This document shows positions 1 through 5,473 of a DNA stretch of 5,473 nt, piece after piece. The stretch lies in assembly GCA_964383845.1 (NCBI GenBank), contig CAYLIF010000052.1, positions 1 to 5,473 of the forward strand, in the 5' to 3' direction. Source of the stretch: JAAZGD01 sp964383845. Its GTDB lineage: Bacteria; Bacillota; Clostridia; Peptostreptococcales; Anaerovoracaceae. Each line of letters starts with the position of its first letter. Position 1 is the first letter of the stretch. The notes below the pieces were generated by a model. It was not told the origin of the DNA, searched no databases, and worked only from the letters and a program-made list of their open reading frames with translations. The translations under genes were made by a program, and so were the position numbers.

Positions 1-470
1 TACAAGCTTAATACAAAAATACTATTTATATGAGTATCTTCCACATTATCTAGAGCAGATTTAATATCCTCAATGGATTCTTTATATTTTTTTTCATTAA
101 AAACCTTACATGCAATCCGGTTTGCTGCAAGTATGTGAATCCAAGGTCTGGTTTTAAAATCCGGCATTTTTTCCGCTTTTTGGACAAGTTTTACAGTTTC
201 ACTAAAGTTACTATTTTTTTGGCATAATGTAAGATCGTCTATCATTTCACTGACTTTCAATGGGTCACTGCAGTCTATAAATCTATAGAATCCAAATAAG
301 TCGACTCTAAGTTTTTCACTAAACTGCCTTAATAAATCGGTGGATGGATTTCGTTCACCTTTTTCAATTAAATAAATATACTTCTCTGAGCATATATTCT
401 CCGCCAGTTCCTCCCGAGTTAATTCTCTCAAAAGGCGAAATTCTTGTATTATGGTTCCTATATGATTCAT
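1..470 (-). CDS. XRE-family HTH transcriptional regulator with helical, TPR-like C-terminal region (partial, runs off left edge)
   Basis: This is an open reading frame from an ATG at 468-470 to the window edge with no stop, giving 156 complete codons. Residues 4-59 form a Cro/C1-type helix-turn-helix: the start MNHIGTIIQEFRLLRELTRE, then ELAENICSEKYIYLIEKGER and NPSTDLLRQFSEKL, which is the usual helix 2-turn-helix 3 followed by the 'G-x-R-x-P' turn. Residues from about 70 onward are amphipathic helices (for example KLVQKAEKMPDF and ESIEDIKSAL) that resemble TPR-like repeats. This layout recalls the Rgg/PlcR-like regulators of Firmicutes, some of which sense peptides; whether this one does is unknown. 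A purine-rich stretch (AAGAAAGAAG) lies just upstream, a weak ribosome binding site. The ATG is chosen because the HTH fold begins immediately after it. The frame stays open upstream, but with no better start. It begins 44 bases after the pirin stop, on the same strand, and may be cotranscribed with it. The HTH call is firm; ligand and targets are unknown. Confidence 0.88.
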   Translation of the reverse strand, partial: MNHIGTIIQEFRLLRELTREELAENICSEKYIYLIEKGERNPSTDLLRQFSEKLRVDLFGFYRFIDCSDPLKVSEMIDDLTLCQKNSNFSETVKLVQKAEKMPDFKTRPWIHILAANRIACKVFNEKKYKESIEDIKSALDNVEDTHINSIFVLSL

Positions 471-514
471 CCCATTCTTCTTTCTTAAATCGGGTAAATG
501 ACAGCAAGGTATAG

Positions 515-1354
515 TTAGTAAGAAATTTTATCCTGTATAAAAATCCCCTTTTCCAAATCTTCAAAGGCTTTATTTAATTCCTCTCTTGTATTCATCACTA
601 TAGGACCGCCCCAAACCACAGGTTCATCAAGCAATCTTGAACTTATATACAATACTTGTACATTTTTATTGCCTGCCTTTATCTCTACATAATCTCCTGC
701 TGTAAGTTTTACTGCAGTTTTTTCTTCTACTAATTCTCCTCCAATATATGCATCTCCTATAAGTGTGAACACCATAACAGATCGATGATTTTCTGATTTT
801 ATAATAGTAGAAGCTTTTGGTTCTAGATGTACATCATAATAATCTAAGGGAAGGTATTTACTTAAGTATCCTTCTCTTCCTTCATATTCTCCGGCCAGTA
901 GTCTCAACTTGCCATTTTCTAGCTCTATTTCTTCAATTGCAGGGTTTTTAATGCTGTGGTAAGCAGGTGCTACCATTTTATCTTTTGCAGGAAGATTAAG
1001 CCAAAGTTGTACCCCAAGCATTCTATCAGCCGCTGGTAATTTCTCTTCGTGCATAATTCCTGAGCCTGCTGTCATCCATTGGACTTCTCCATTACCTATT
1101 GTGTCTTCATTGCCTAAGCTGTCTTTATGAGTCATAAAACCTTTGTAAATATAACTAATTGTTTCAATCCCTCTATGTGGATGTATTGGAAAACCTGCAG
1201 TATAATCATCTGGGTTTGTGCTATCAAAAGAATCTAACATTAAAATCGGATCATATTCTTCGATGGTTCTGTTTCCTAAAACTCTAACTAAATTCACTCC
1301 TGCGCCATCCTGTGTTCTAAATCCTTTTACTTTATTTTTGATTTTTCTTTCCAT
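515..1354 (-). CDS. Pirin family protein (bicupin metal-binding protein)
   Basis: A 279-residue protein of the pirin family, close in length to human pirin (290) and longer than E. coli YhhW (231). The N-terminal cupin carries the signature FPIHPHRGIETISYIYKG at residues 55-72. The metal quartet is visible: His58, His60, His102 and Glu104 (in GSGIMHEEKL), matching His56/His58/His101/Glu103 of human pirin. The C-terminal Pirin_C cupin spans roughly residues 160-275. Pirins are cytosolic and bind Fe or another divalent metal. Some have quercetin 2,3-dioxygenase activity, and Serratia marcescens pirin was reported to bind and modulate the pyruvate dehydrogenase E1 subunit; the role here is not determined. 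The start is supported by AAAGGAG at 1364-1370, nine bases before the ATG. It lies 64 bases after yjdM and 44 bases before the XRE regulator, all on one strand, with no hairpin seen in either gap. Family assignment is firm; activity is inferred. Confidence 0.95.
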   Translation of the reverse strand: MERKIKNKVKGFRTQDGAGVNLVRVLGNRTIEEYDPILMLDSFDSTNPDDYTAGFPIHPHRGIETISYIYKGFMTHKDSLGNEDTIGNGEVQWMTAGSGIMHEEKLPAADRMLGVQLWLNLPAKDKMVAPAYHSIKNPAIEEIELENGKLRLLAGEYEGREGYLSKYLPLDYYDVHLEPKASTIIKSENHRSVMVFTLIGDAYIGGELVEEKTAVKLTAGDYVEIKAGNKNVQVLYISSRLLDEPVVWGGPIVMNTREELNKAFEDLEKGIFIQDKISY

Positions 1355-1418
1355 ATTCTTATTCTCCTTTAGTGTTCAGTGCTATGTAGGCTTCATTATT
1401 TTTACTTTCATTTAATGG

Positions 1419-1763
1419 TTATATTACTTTCACCACTTCTGATTTTAATTTCATTGAACCAAAACCATCAATTTTACATTCAATATTGTGGCCATCGCCT
1501 GAATCGGGCACCAAACGTATATTCTTGACCTTTGTACCTATTTTAATTGAAGAGGAACTGCCTTTAACTTTAAGGTCTCTAATTACGGTAACTGAATCGC
1601 CATCGGTTAATGGATTCCCGTTGGCGTCTTTAATGGTATTATCGTTTTCTTCATTATTCAATAGCATCGACCATTCATAAGCGCATTCCGGGCAAACTAG
1701 AAGAGCTCCATCTTCGTAAGTGTATTCTGAATTGCACTTAGGACAATTAGGTAGTGTATTCAT
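1419..1763 (-). CDS. yjdM: YjdM/PhnA-family zinc-ribbon protein
   Basis: A 114-residue protein, very near the family length (E. coli YjdM, formerly PhnA, has 111). Residues 1-30 form a zinc ribbon with two CxxC pairs, Cys7/Cys10 (NCPKCN) and Cys24/Cys27 (VCPECAYEW), expected to hold one Zn. Residues about 44-114 are the PhnA domain, with the family motifs DANGNPLTDGDSVTVIRDLK and KVKNIRLV, and IDGFGSMKLKSEVVKV at the C-terminus. The old name came from the E. coli phosphonate region, but the protein has no established part in C-P bond cleavage, and it is unrelated to the Pseudomonas phosphonoacetate hydrolase also called PhnA. Its molecular function is unknown. It begins 11 bases after the stop of the oxidoreductase beta subunit, whose stop codon overlaps this gene's ribosome binding site, so cotranscription with korAB is very likely. 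No phosphonate genes are in the window. Confidence 0.95.
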   Translation of the reverse strand: MNTLPNCPKCNSEYTYEDGALLVCPECAYEWSMLLNNEENDNTIKDANGNPLTDGDSVTVIRDLKVKGSSSSIKIGTKVKNIRLVPDSGDGHNIECKIDGFGSMKLKSEVVKVI

Positions 1764-1770
1764 ATTTTTT

Positions 1771-1776
1771 TCTCCT
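1771..1776 (-). promoter_or_regulatory. Ribosome binding site of yjdM, overlapping the korB stop codon
   Basis: On the minus strand the sequence ATATAGGAGA precedes a run of A and then the ATG at 1761-1763. AGGAGA occupies 1776-1771, with GGAG eight bases from the start codon. The korB stop TAG (1777-1775) shares its last two bases with this site. Ribosomes finishing korB would therefore clear or occupy the yjdM initiation region, which suggests coupled translation. Confidence 0.8.
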
Positions 1777-2623
1777 ATATAAAATCATTCATCAATTTTT
1801 TTGCATCTAAAGGGTTTAACTTCCTATCTACTAAAGGGTCTCCCTCTTTGATGAACTTGAATGAGTCACCATAGGTTGGTTTTTCCACATTATATAATAC
1901 TCCTATTGGAATTTTATCTCCAAACTCTCGGGATTTTTTATAAGCGTTCTCATAGTTGGTATTATCATAGTCATCATCTAGTTTATAAACCCTCTCTTTA
2001 TACCATGCAAATGTATTAACTTTGTTCCAAACCACACAAGGTTGAAGTATATCTAAATGAGCATATCCTTTAAATGTGATGGCCTGTTTCATCATGTCAA
2101 CAAGATGGGGAATATCTCCAGCAAAGCCTCTTGCTACAAAACCTGCACCAAGTGTCAATGAGAGAGCTAAGGGGTCTAAGGGTATATTCTTTACTCCATC
2201 AAACTGCAGTGTTGTTATTTGGCCTTCTGCAGTCGTTGGGGAAGCTTGTCCTTTTGTAAGACCATATATTTGATTGTTATGAACAAAGTGTGCAATATCT
2301 ATGTTTCTTCTGACCCCATGGATATAATGATTTCCCCCTTCACCATAGGTGTCACCGTCTCCAGATTCAACTATTACGGTAAGGTCTTTATTTGCCAGCT
2401 TTATAGCTATAGCAGGGGGAATTGCTCTACCATGTAATCCATTAAAACCATTTATTCCTATGTAATGTGGGATTTTTGCTGCTTGTCCTATACCAGATGA
2501 AATTACAGCTTTATATGGAGGTATCTCCAATTCTTCTAATGCTTGCTTTAATGCAGTTCTTATCATATGATTTCCACATCCTGGACACCAAGCTGGTTCA
2601 TAAAGATTATATTCTGTTTGCAT
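1775..2623 (-). CDS. korB: 2-oxoacid:ferredoxin oxidoreductase, beta (TPP-binding) subunit
   Basis: A 282-residue TPP-binding subunit that pairs with the upstream gamma-alpha subunit to oxidise a 2-oxoacid and CoA to acyl-CoA and CO2, reducing ferredoxin, or the reverse; cytosolic. Visible motifs are WCPGCGNHM (residues 12-20) with cluster ligands Cys13 and Cys16, NGLHGRAIPPAIAIKLAN (61-78), the Mg-TPP motif SGDGDTYGEGGNH (87-99; Asp89, Asn98), YGLTKGQASPTT (120-131) and LQPCVVWN with Cys196. These Cys match three of the four [4Fe-4S] ligands known in this family. The fourth, in the usual 'SGIGC' motif, is Gln47 here (SSGIGQAAKIPHY). The protein has no other cysteine. The ATG overlaps the korA stop by one base (TAATG) and follows AAGGAGG seven bases upstream (2631-2637). 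Substrate cannot be read from sequence: 2-oxoglutarate is suggested only by the fused gamma-alpha/beta arrangement, and pyruvate or branched-chain 2-oxoacids remain possible. The symbol is by architecture. Confidence 0.93.
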   Translation of the reverse strand: MQTEYNLYEPAWCPGCGNHMIRTALKQALEELEIPPYKAVISSGIGQAAKIPHYIGINGFNGLHGRAIPPAIAIKLANKDLTVIVESGDGDTYGEGGNHYIHGVRRNIDIAHFVHNNQIYGLTKGQASPTTAEGQITTLQFDGVKNIPLDPLALSLTLGAGFVARGFAGDIPHLVDMMKQAITFKGYAHLDILQPCVVWNKVNTFAWYKERVYKLDDDYDNTNYENAYKKSREFGDKIPIGVLYNVEKPTYGDSFKFIKEGDPLVDRKLNPLDAKKLMNDFI

Positions 2624-4296
2624 TATAATACCTCCTTTTTCAATCTGTCATAAATTTCTTCTCCAGAAAAAGCTCTGCCATCATACTTTAATATTTTATG
2701 GTTACATTTTATTAACATTTCTTGCCTAATTAAACTGTCTAACTGAGCTGTAGAGTTTTGTTCAACGGCAATTAGATTTTTAGCCTTACTATGCATTTCC
2801 CCTAATTTCTTTGTGGGAAGTGGCCATATATCACCAAAAACTAAGGCTCCAATTGAAATGCCTTCTAAAGCAAGCTTATCAACTGCCTCTTTTACTGCTC
2901 CATATAAAGATCCCCAAGCTAGGATTAGATGTTCTGGTTGTTCTTCGCCTATGAACCAGGGTTCTTGTACTTCTTTTTTCAGGCTTTCCAACTTTCTCAA
3001 TCTTTTATCTACCATTTTAGTTCTAACTTCTGCGGATTCTGTTATATTTCCATACTCATCATGTTCATCACTATCCACTAATACCACTTGATCTTCTATC
3101 TTTCCTGGAATTATTCTAGGAGAGACTCCATCTTCTGTATACTTGTACCTCTTATATCTTTCGCCCTTTACTAGGGAATCATTGCTGGAGAGATATCTAT
3201 CAATATTTATTTTATTAAAATCAAAAGGATTATAAGTAACCATAGAATCAGATAAGTTTTGGTCACTTAAAAGTACAACAGGGATTTGGTATTTTTCTGA
3301 GAGGTTAAATGCTCTTGCTGTCTGATAAAAAGCATCTTCTCCATTTCTCAATGAAATTACCATCTTGGGAAATTCTCCATGTCCAGCATGGATTATAAAT
3401 CTTAGATCTCCTTGCTCAGTTCTTGTAGGAAAACCTGTAGCTGGGCCTGGTCTTTGTACATCTATAACCACTACCGGGATCTCTAACATACCAGCCAAAC
3501 TAAAGGCTTCTCCCATTAAAGCTATTCCGCCTCCAGATGATCCTGTCATAGCCCTCACACCGGCATATGATGCTCCTAGAGCCATATTTAAAGCAGCCAC
3601 CTCATCTTCTACTTGGTCTATAACTATACCCATTTCCTCTGATTTGAGGGACATGTAATTCAGTACTCCAGTAGAAGGTGTCATGGGATAACCGCAATAA
3701 TATCTACAACCTGCGGCAATTGCGCCCAAAGCGACTGCATTGTTTCCGTTAATTAGTATTGATTTATCTTCTTTGATTTGTAATTGATGTTTAGTTGATA
3801 TTAACTCATAACCCGCATCTAAAGCTTTTAAATTAACATCGGCTATTTTTTCGTTGAATACCTCTCGAATTATTTTCTTGGTTTCATCTTTAGGAAGACC
3901 AAAATATTTTAATATAACCCCTAATCCCACTGTAGAAGACACTCTTATATTTTCTAAATCTTTAGCTGTCTTTTCTAAGGGTAAATGAATAAGATCCTTT
4001 TCTTTAGATATTTTTTCGTCTAAAATTATAATACCTTCTTCTTTTAATTTGTTTTCATGTATTTCTACAGTCTCTTCATTTAATGCAAATATAATATCCA
4101 CTTCTTTTGTATAAGATGATATAGCTTTGTCGGAAAATCTAATTTGCATAAAGTTATGGCCACCTCTTACTCTTGACATATAGTCACTATGGCTAAATAT
4201 ATGAAAGCCAGATCTTTTAAATGATTTTTCCAGTAAATTTGCAAAGGTATCCATTCCTTGTCCTGCTGCTCCGCCTACTAATATAGTAAAATCCAT
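2623..4296 (-). CDS. korA: 2-oxoacid:ferredoxin oxidoreductase, fused gamma-alpha subunit
   Basis: A 557-residue fusion, the layout typical of two-subunit 2-oxoacid:ferredoxin oxidoreductases. Residues 1-165 are the gamma domain, with the Rossmann-like start ILVGGAAGQGMDT (5-17) and YMSRVRGGHN (39-48). Residues about 180-360 are the alpha pyrimidine-binding domain, with GYPMTPSTG (202-210; the family's YPITP substrate motif with Met for Ile), the acidic QVEDEVAALNMALGASYAG (228-246), MTGSSGGG (250-257) and QRPGPATGFPTRTEQGDL (281-298). HDEYGNITES (412-421) and a C-terminal domain with VEQNSTAQLDSLIR (511-524) complete it. There is no ferredoxin-like (delta) domain, and the only cysteines are 197, 201 and 531, so it carries no obvious Fe-S site. 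The start is supported by AAGGGAGGG at 4307-4315 and by the GGAAGQG fold starting at once. It is the first gene after the terminator at 4408-4452 and sits behind a candidate promoter. Substrate is undetermined; 2-oxoglutarate is suggested only by architecture. Confidence 0.94.
   Translation of the reverse strand: MDFTILVGGAAGQGMDTFANLLEKSFKRSGFHIFSHSDYMSRVRGGHNFMQIRFSDKAISSYTKEVDIIFALNEETVEIHENKLKEEGIIILDEKISKEKDLIHLPLEKTAKDLENIRVSSTVGLGVILKYFGLPKDETKKIIREVFNEKIADVNLKALDAGYELISTKHQLQIKEDKSILINGNNAVALGAIAAGCRYYCGYPMTPSTGVLNYMSLKSEEMGIVIDQVEDEVAALNMALGASYAGVRAMTGSSGGGIALMGEAFSLAGMLEIPVVVIDVQRPGPATGFPTRTEQGDLRFIIHAGHGEFPKMVISLRNGEDAFYQTARAFNLSEKYQIPVVLLSDQNLSDSMVTYNPFDFNKINIDRYLSSNDSLVKGERYKRYKYTEDGVSPRIIPGKIEDQVVLVDSDEHDEYGNITESAEVRTKMVDKRLRKLESLKKEVQEPWFIGEEQPEHLILAWGSLYGAVKEAVDKLALEGISIGALVFGDIWPLPTKKLGEMHSKAKNLIAVEQNSTAQLDSLIRQEMLIKCNHKILKYDGRAFSGEEIYDRLKKEVL
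2631..2637 (-). promoter_or_regulatory. Strong ribosome binding site of korB inside the end of korA
   Basis: AAGGAGG on the minus strand, with seven bases before the korB ATG, lies within the last codons of korA. It decides the korB start at 2623 and, together with the one-base TAATG overlap, indicates translational coupling and near-equal production of the two subunits. Confidence 0.85.
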
Positions 4297-4374
4297 ATAT
4301 ATCGAACCCTCCCTTCAAATAAGTTATATTCTATGCACTAAATACATTGATACCCCTGTTAGTCATTATTAAAT

Positions 4375-4403
4375 CATATATACGCTTGCTTGGTTTTTGT
4401 AAA
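4375..4403 (-). promoter_or_regulatory. Candidate sigma-A promoter for the korA-led operon
   Basis: On the minus strand, TTTACA (4403-4398; 5 of 6 with TTGACA) is followed by exactly 17 bases and then TATATG (4380-4375; 4 of 6 with TATAAT). Transcription would start near 4368, leaving a leader of about 70 bases before korA, in which I see no riboswitch-like structure. The position, just after the transporter's terminator and before the first operon gene, is what supports it. AT-rich DNA gives such matches by chance, so this remains a prediction. Confidence 0.5.
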
Positions 4404-4407
4404 TAAG

Positions 4408-4452
4408 ATAATCCCCTGAAATACCCGATACTTAGGCATTTCAAGGGATTAT
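4408..4452 (-). terminator. Hairpin terminator after the EamA transporter gene
   Basis: A 15-base inverted repeat, 4408-4422 against 4438-4452, pairs ATAATCCC-UUGAAAU with its partner. In minus-strand RNA the single irregular position becomes a U-G wobble, while in plus-strand RNA it is a C-A mismatch, so the stem is best formed on the minus strand. Three further pairs (4423-4425 with 4435-4437) close a 9-base loop. It is followed on the minus strand by CUUAUUUA and preceded by an A-rich stretch. It lies 35 bases beyond the transporter stop and ahead of the korA promoter. The flanking T-rich stretch on the plus strand would also allow some termination in the other direction. Confidence 0.78.
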
Positions 4453-4487
4453 TTTGTTGCTTTATTTCTTCTTAAAATCTATAATGC

Positions 4488-5402
4488 TTAACCGGATTTT
4501 TTGGAACCAAGAAAGTTTGTCCCTAGTACTCCACCTACAATAAGAATGGAGCCTATTATATGGTAATAATATATATTTTCATTTAAAAACACTACTCCTG
4601 CTACTATGGAAATCACTGTTCCCAAATTAGCGAATACACTCATTTTTGAGGCTTCCATTTTTGATAAAATATAATTAGTTAATAGCGACGTACCTAAAGT
4701 CGAAAGTACTCCTAAGTATACGATAGAGATTATAAAAGTGATATTTGTAAATGGAATAAAATAGCTAGCTAGTGTTTCATTGATTACGTGTCTTCCTATC
4801 GCAAGAGCATTAAAGGATACAAAGCTAAGAATAATCATTATAAAACTAAGTTCTATGGTGGTAAATTCTCTAGTTAATTTTCTTGCCATAACACTGTAAC
4901 CTGCCATACATAATGCAGAAAGCAGAAGCAGTATTATTCCTTTTATATTATTAATATCTAAAGTAGAACCTTTCATTATTGAAATATAAATAACTCCAGA
5001 TACCGATAAGACAACTGATATTTTCTGTAATAAAGTAGATTTTTCTTTTAAAAAATATGTTGCTAGAATCAATGTAAAAACTGGAGCTGATGCTAGCAAT
5101 ATTCCTGCTTCTGAAGAGGTGGCATGTTGAAGTCCAAATGTCTGAAATCCAAAAAATAGCATTGGGTAAATTATTGCTAATGGAATGATTTTTACAATTC
5201 TTTCTCTATTATAATCAACCTTTACCCATTTCAAAAATACTGGTATAGAAATAGCGACAAATGATACAGTAAATCTATGGGCCAATATTTCTATTGGATC
5301 TGTAACATCTAATGCTAGCTTTGTGAATAAAAAAGACAGTCCTATTACTAATGCGTATGAAACTGCTGCTAGATAAACTATTTTATTGTTATTATTTTTC
5401 AT
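4488..5402 (-). CDS. EamA/DMT-superfamily ten-helix membrane transporter
   Basis: A 304-residue integral membrane protein of the drug/metabolite transporter superfamily, typical length for the ten-helix EamA group. Two EamA halves can be seen, about residues 8-142 and 153-298. Approximate membrane segments are 8-28, 36-57, 70-88, 96-117, 125-142, 153-172, 182-203, 218-240, 250-272 and 278-298. Family-like features are PIEILAHRF after helix 1 (36-44), LQHATSSEAGILLASAPVFT (91-110), FLKEK (117-121) ending the first half, and the matching VFLNENIYYYHIIGS (271-285) in the second. The C-terminus is short and basic (GSKKSG), expected in the cytoplasm. Such proteins usually export or import amino acids, metabolites or drugs; the substrate cannot be told from sequence. 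The ATG follows AAAGGAAAG with suitable spacing. It is separated from korA by a terminator and so appears to be its own unit. The 71 bases upstream to the window edge are AT-rich and show no convincing promoter. Confidence 0.93.
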   Translation of the reverse strand: MKNNNNKIVYLAAVSYALVIGLSFLFTKLALDVTDPIEILAHRFTVSFVAISIPVFLKWVKVDYNRERIVKIIPLAIIYPMLFFGFQTFGLQHATSSEAGILLASAPVFTLILATYFLKEKSTLLQKISVVLSVSGVIYISIMKGSTLDINNIKGIILLLLSALCMAGYSVMARKLTREFTTIELSFIMIILSFVSFNALAIGRHVINETLASYFIPFTNITFIISIVYLGVLSTLGTSLLTNYILSKMEASKMSVFANLGTVISIVAGVVFLNENIYYYHIIGSILIVGGVLGTNFLGSKKSG

Positions 5403-5473
5403 TTCTTTCCTTTTCTATTATGCTTTAATAACTAAAAAATCACTTTCCCTATTATTTCAATATAGGCTTAACT

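Noticed and set aside
518..556. Possible promoter for the HTH regulator inside the pirin 3' end (TTGGAA, 18 bases, GATAAA on the minus strand)
   Set aside because: Each box matches consensus at only 4 of 6 positions in AT-rich coding DNA, so it is not distinguishable from chance.
364..564. 66-residue minus-strand reading frame across the pirin/regulator junction
   Set aside because: It overlaps the end of pirin and the start of the HTH regulator in another frame, has no family resemblance, and both overlapped genes have clear conserved motifs.
1419..1763. Phosphonoacetate hydrolase reading of the name PhnA
   Set aside because: The protein is a 114-residue zinc-ribbon YjdM homologue, far too short for and unrelated to the hydrolase of the same name.
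1218..3658. Several plus-strand reading frames of 64-97 residues
   Set aside because: All lie antisense within genes with strong family motifs, show no recognisable protein features, and are explained as shadow frames.
4330..4360. Short inverted repeat ACTAA/TTAGT in the korA leader as an operator
   Set aside because: Only five paired bases with a long spacer, and the flanking bases do not pair.
5403..5473. Promoter for the EamA gene (TTGAAA and CATAAT-like boxes on the minus strand)
   Set aside because: The boxes are present but the spacing between them is far from 17 bases, and the upstream region is cut by the window edge.

Overview
The window is an ordinary-looking stretch of an AT-rich Gram-positive anaerobe chromosome, most likely a member of Clostridia (Firmicutes). 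The reasons are the low G+C, strong Shine-Dalgarno sites of the AAGGAGG type, and a ferredoxin-dependent 2-oxoacid oxidoreductase that closely resembles clostridial homologues. The genus cannot be fixed from the sequence. All six recognisable genes lie on the minus strand, so transcription runs from high to low coordinates.

Read in the direction of transcription, the window begins with 71 bases of leader and an EamA-type (drug/metabolite transporter superfamily) ten-helix permease (4488-5402). A hairpin terminator at 4408-4452 follows it. Directly beyond the terminator is a candidate sigma-A promoter (-35 at 4398-4403, -10 at 4375-4380).

That promoter would drive a compact gene set. First is a fused gamma-alpha subunit of a 2-oxoacid:ferredoxin oxidoreductase (2623-4296). 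Its TPP-binding beta subunit (1775-2623) overlaps it by one base. Next comes a YjdM/PhnA zinc-ribbon protein (1419-1763), whose ribosome binding site is built into the beta-subunit stop codon. A pirin-family bicupin (515-1354) follows 64 bases later. Last is an XRE-type helix-turn-helix regulator with a helical C-terminal part, starting at 470 and running off the left edge. I see no terminator between the oxidoreductase and the regulator, so read-through across all five genes is plausible but unproven.

The oxidoreductase would catalyse CoA-dependent oxidative decarboxylation of a 2-oxoacid (2-oxoglutarate, pyruvate or a branched-chain analogue), or the reverse reductive carboxylation, with ferredoxin as electron partner. 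Pirin is a metal-binding bicupin that has been linked in another bacterium to control of a TPP-dependent 2-oxoacid dehydrogenase, which gives its position here some functional interest. I found no mobile element, CRISPR array, tRNA, rRNA, tandem repeat or riboswitch, and nothing that amounts to a new biological system. The most notable detail is that the beta subunit has only three cysteines and carries Gln47 where the fourth iron-sulfur ligand normally sits.
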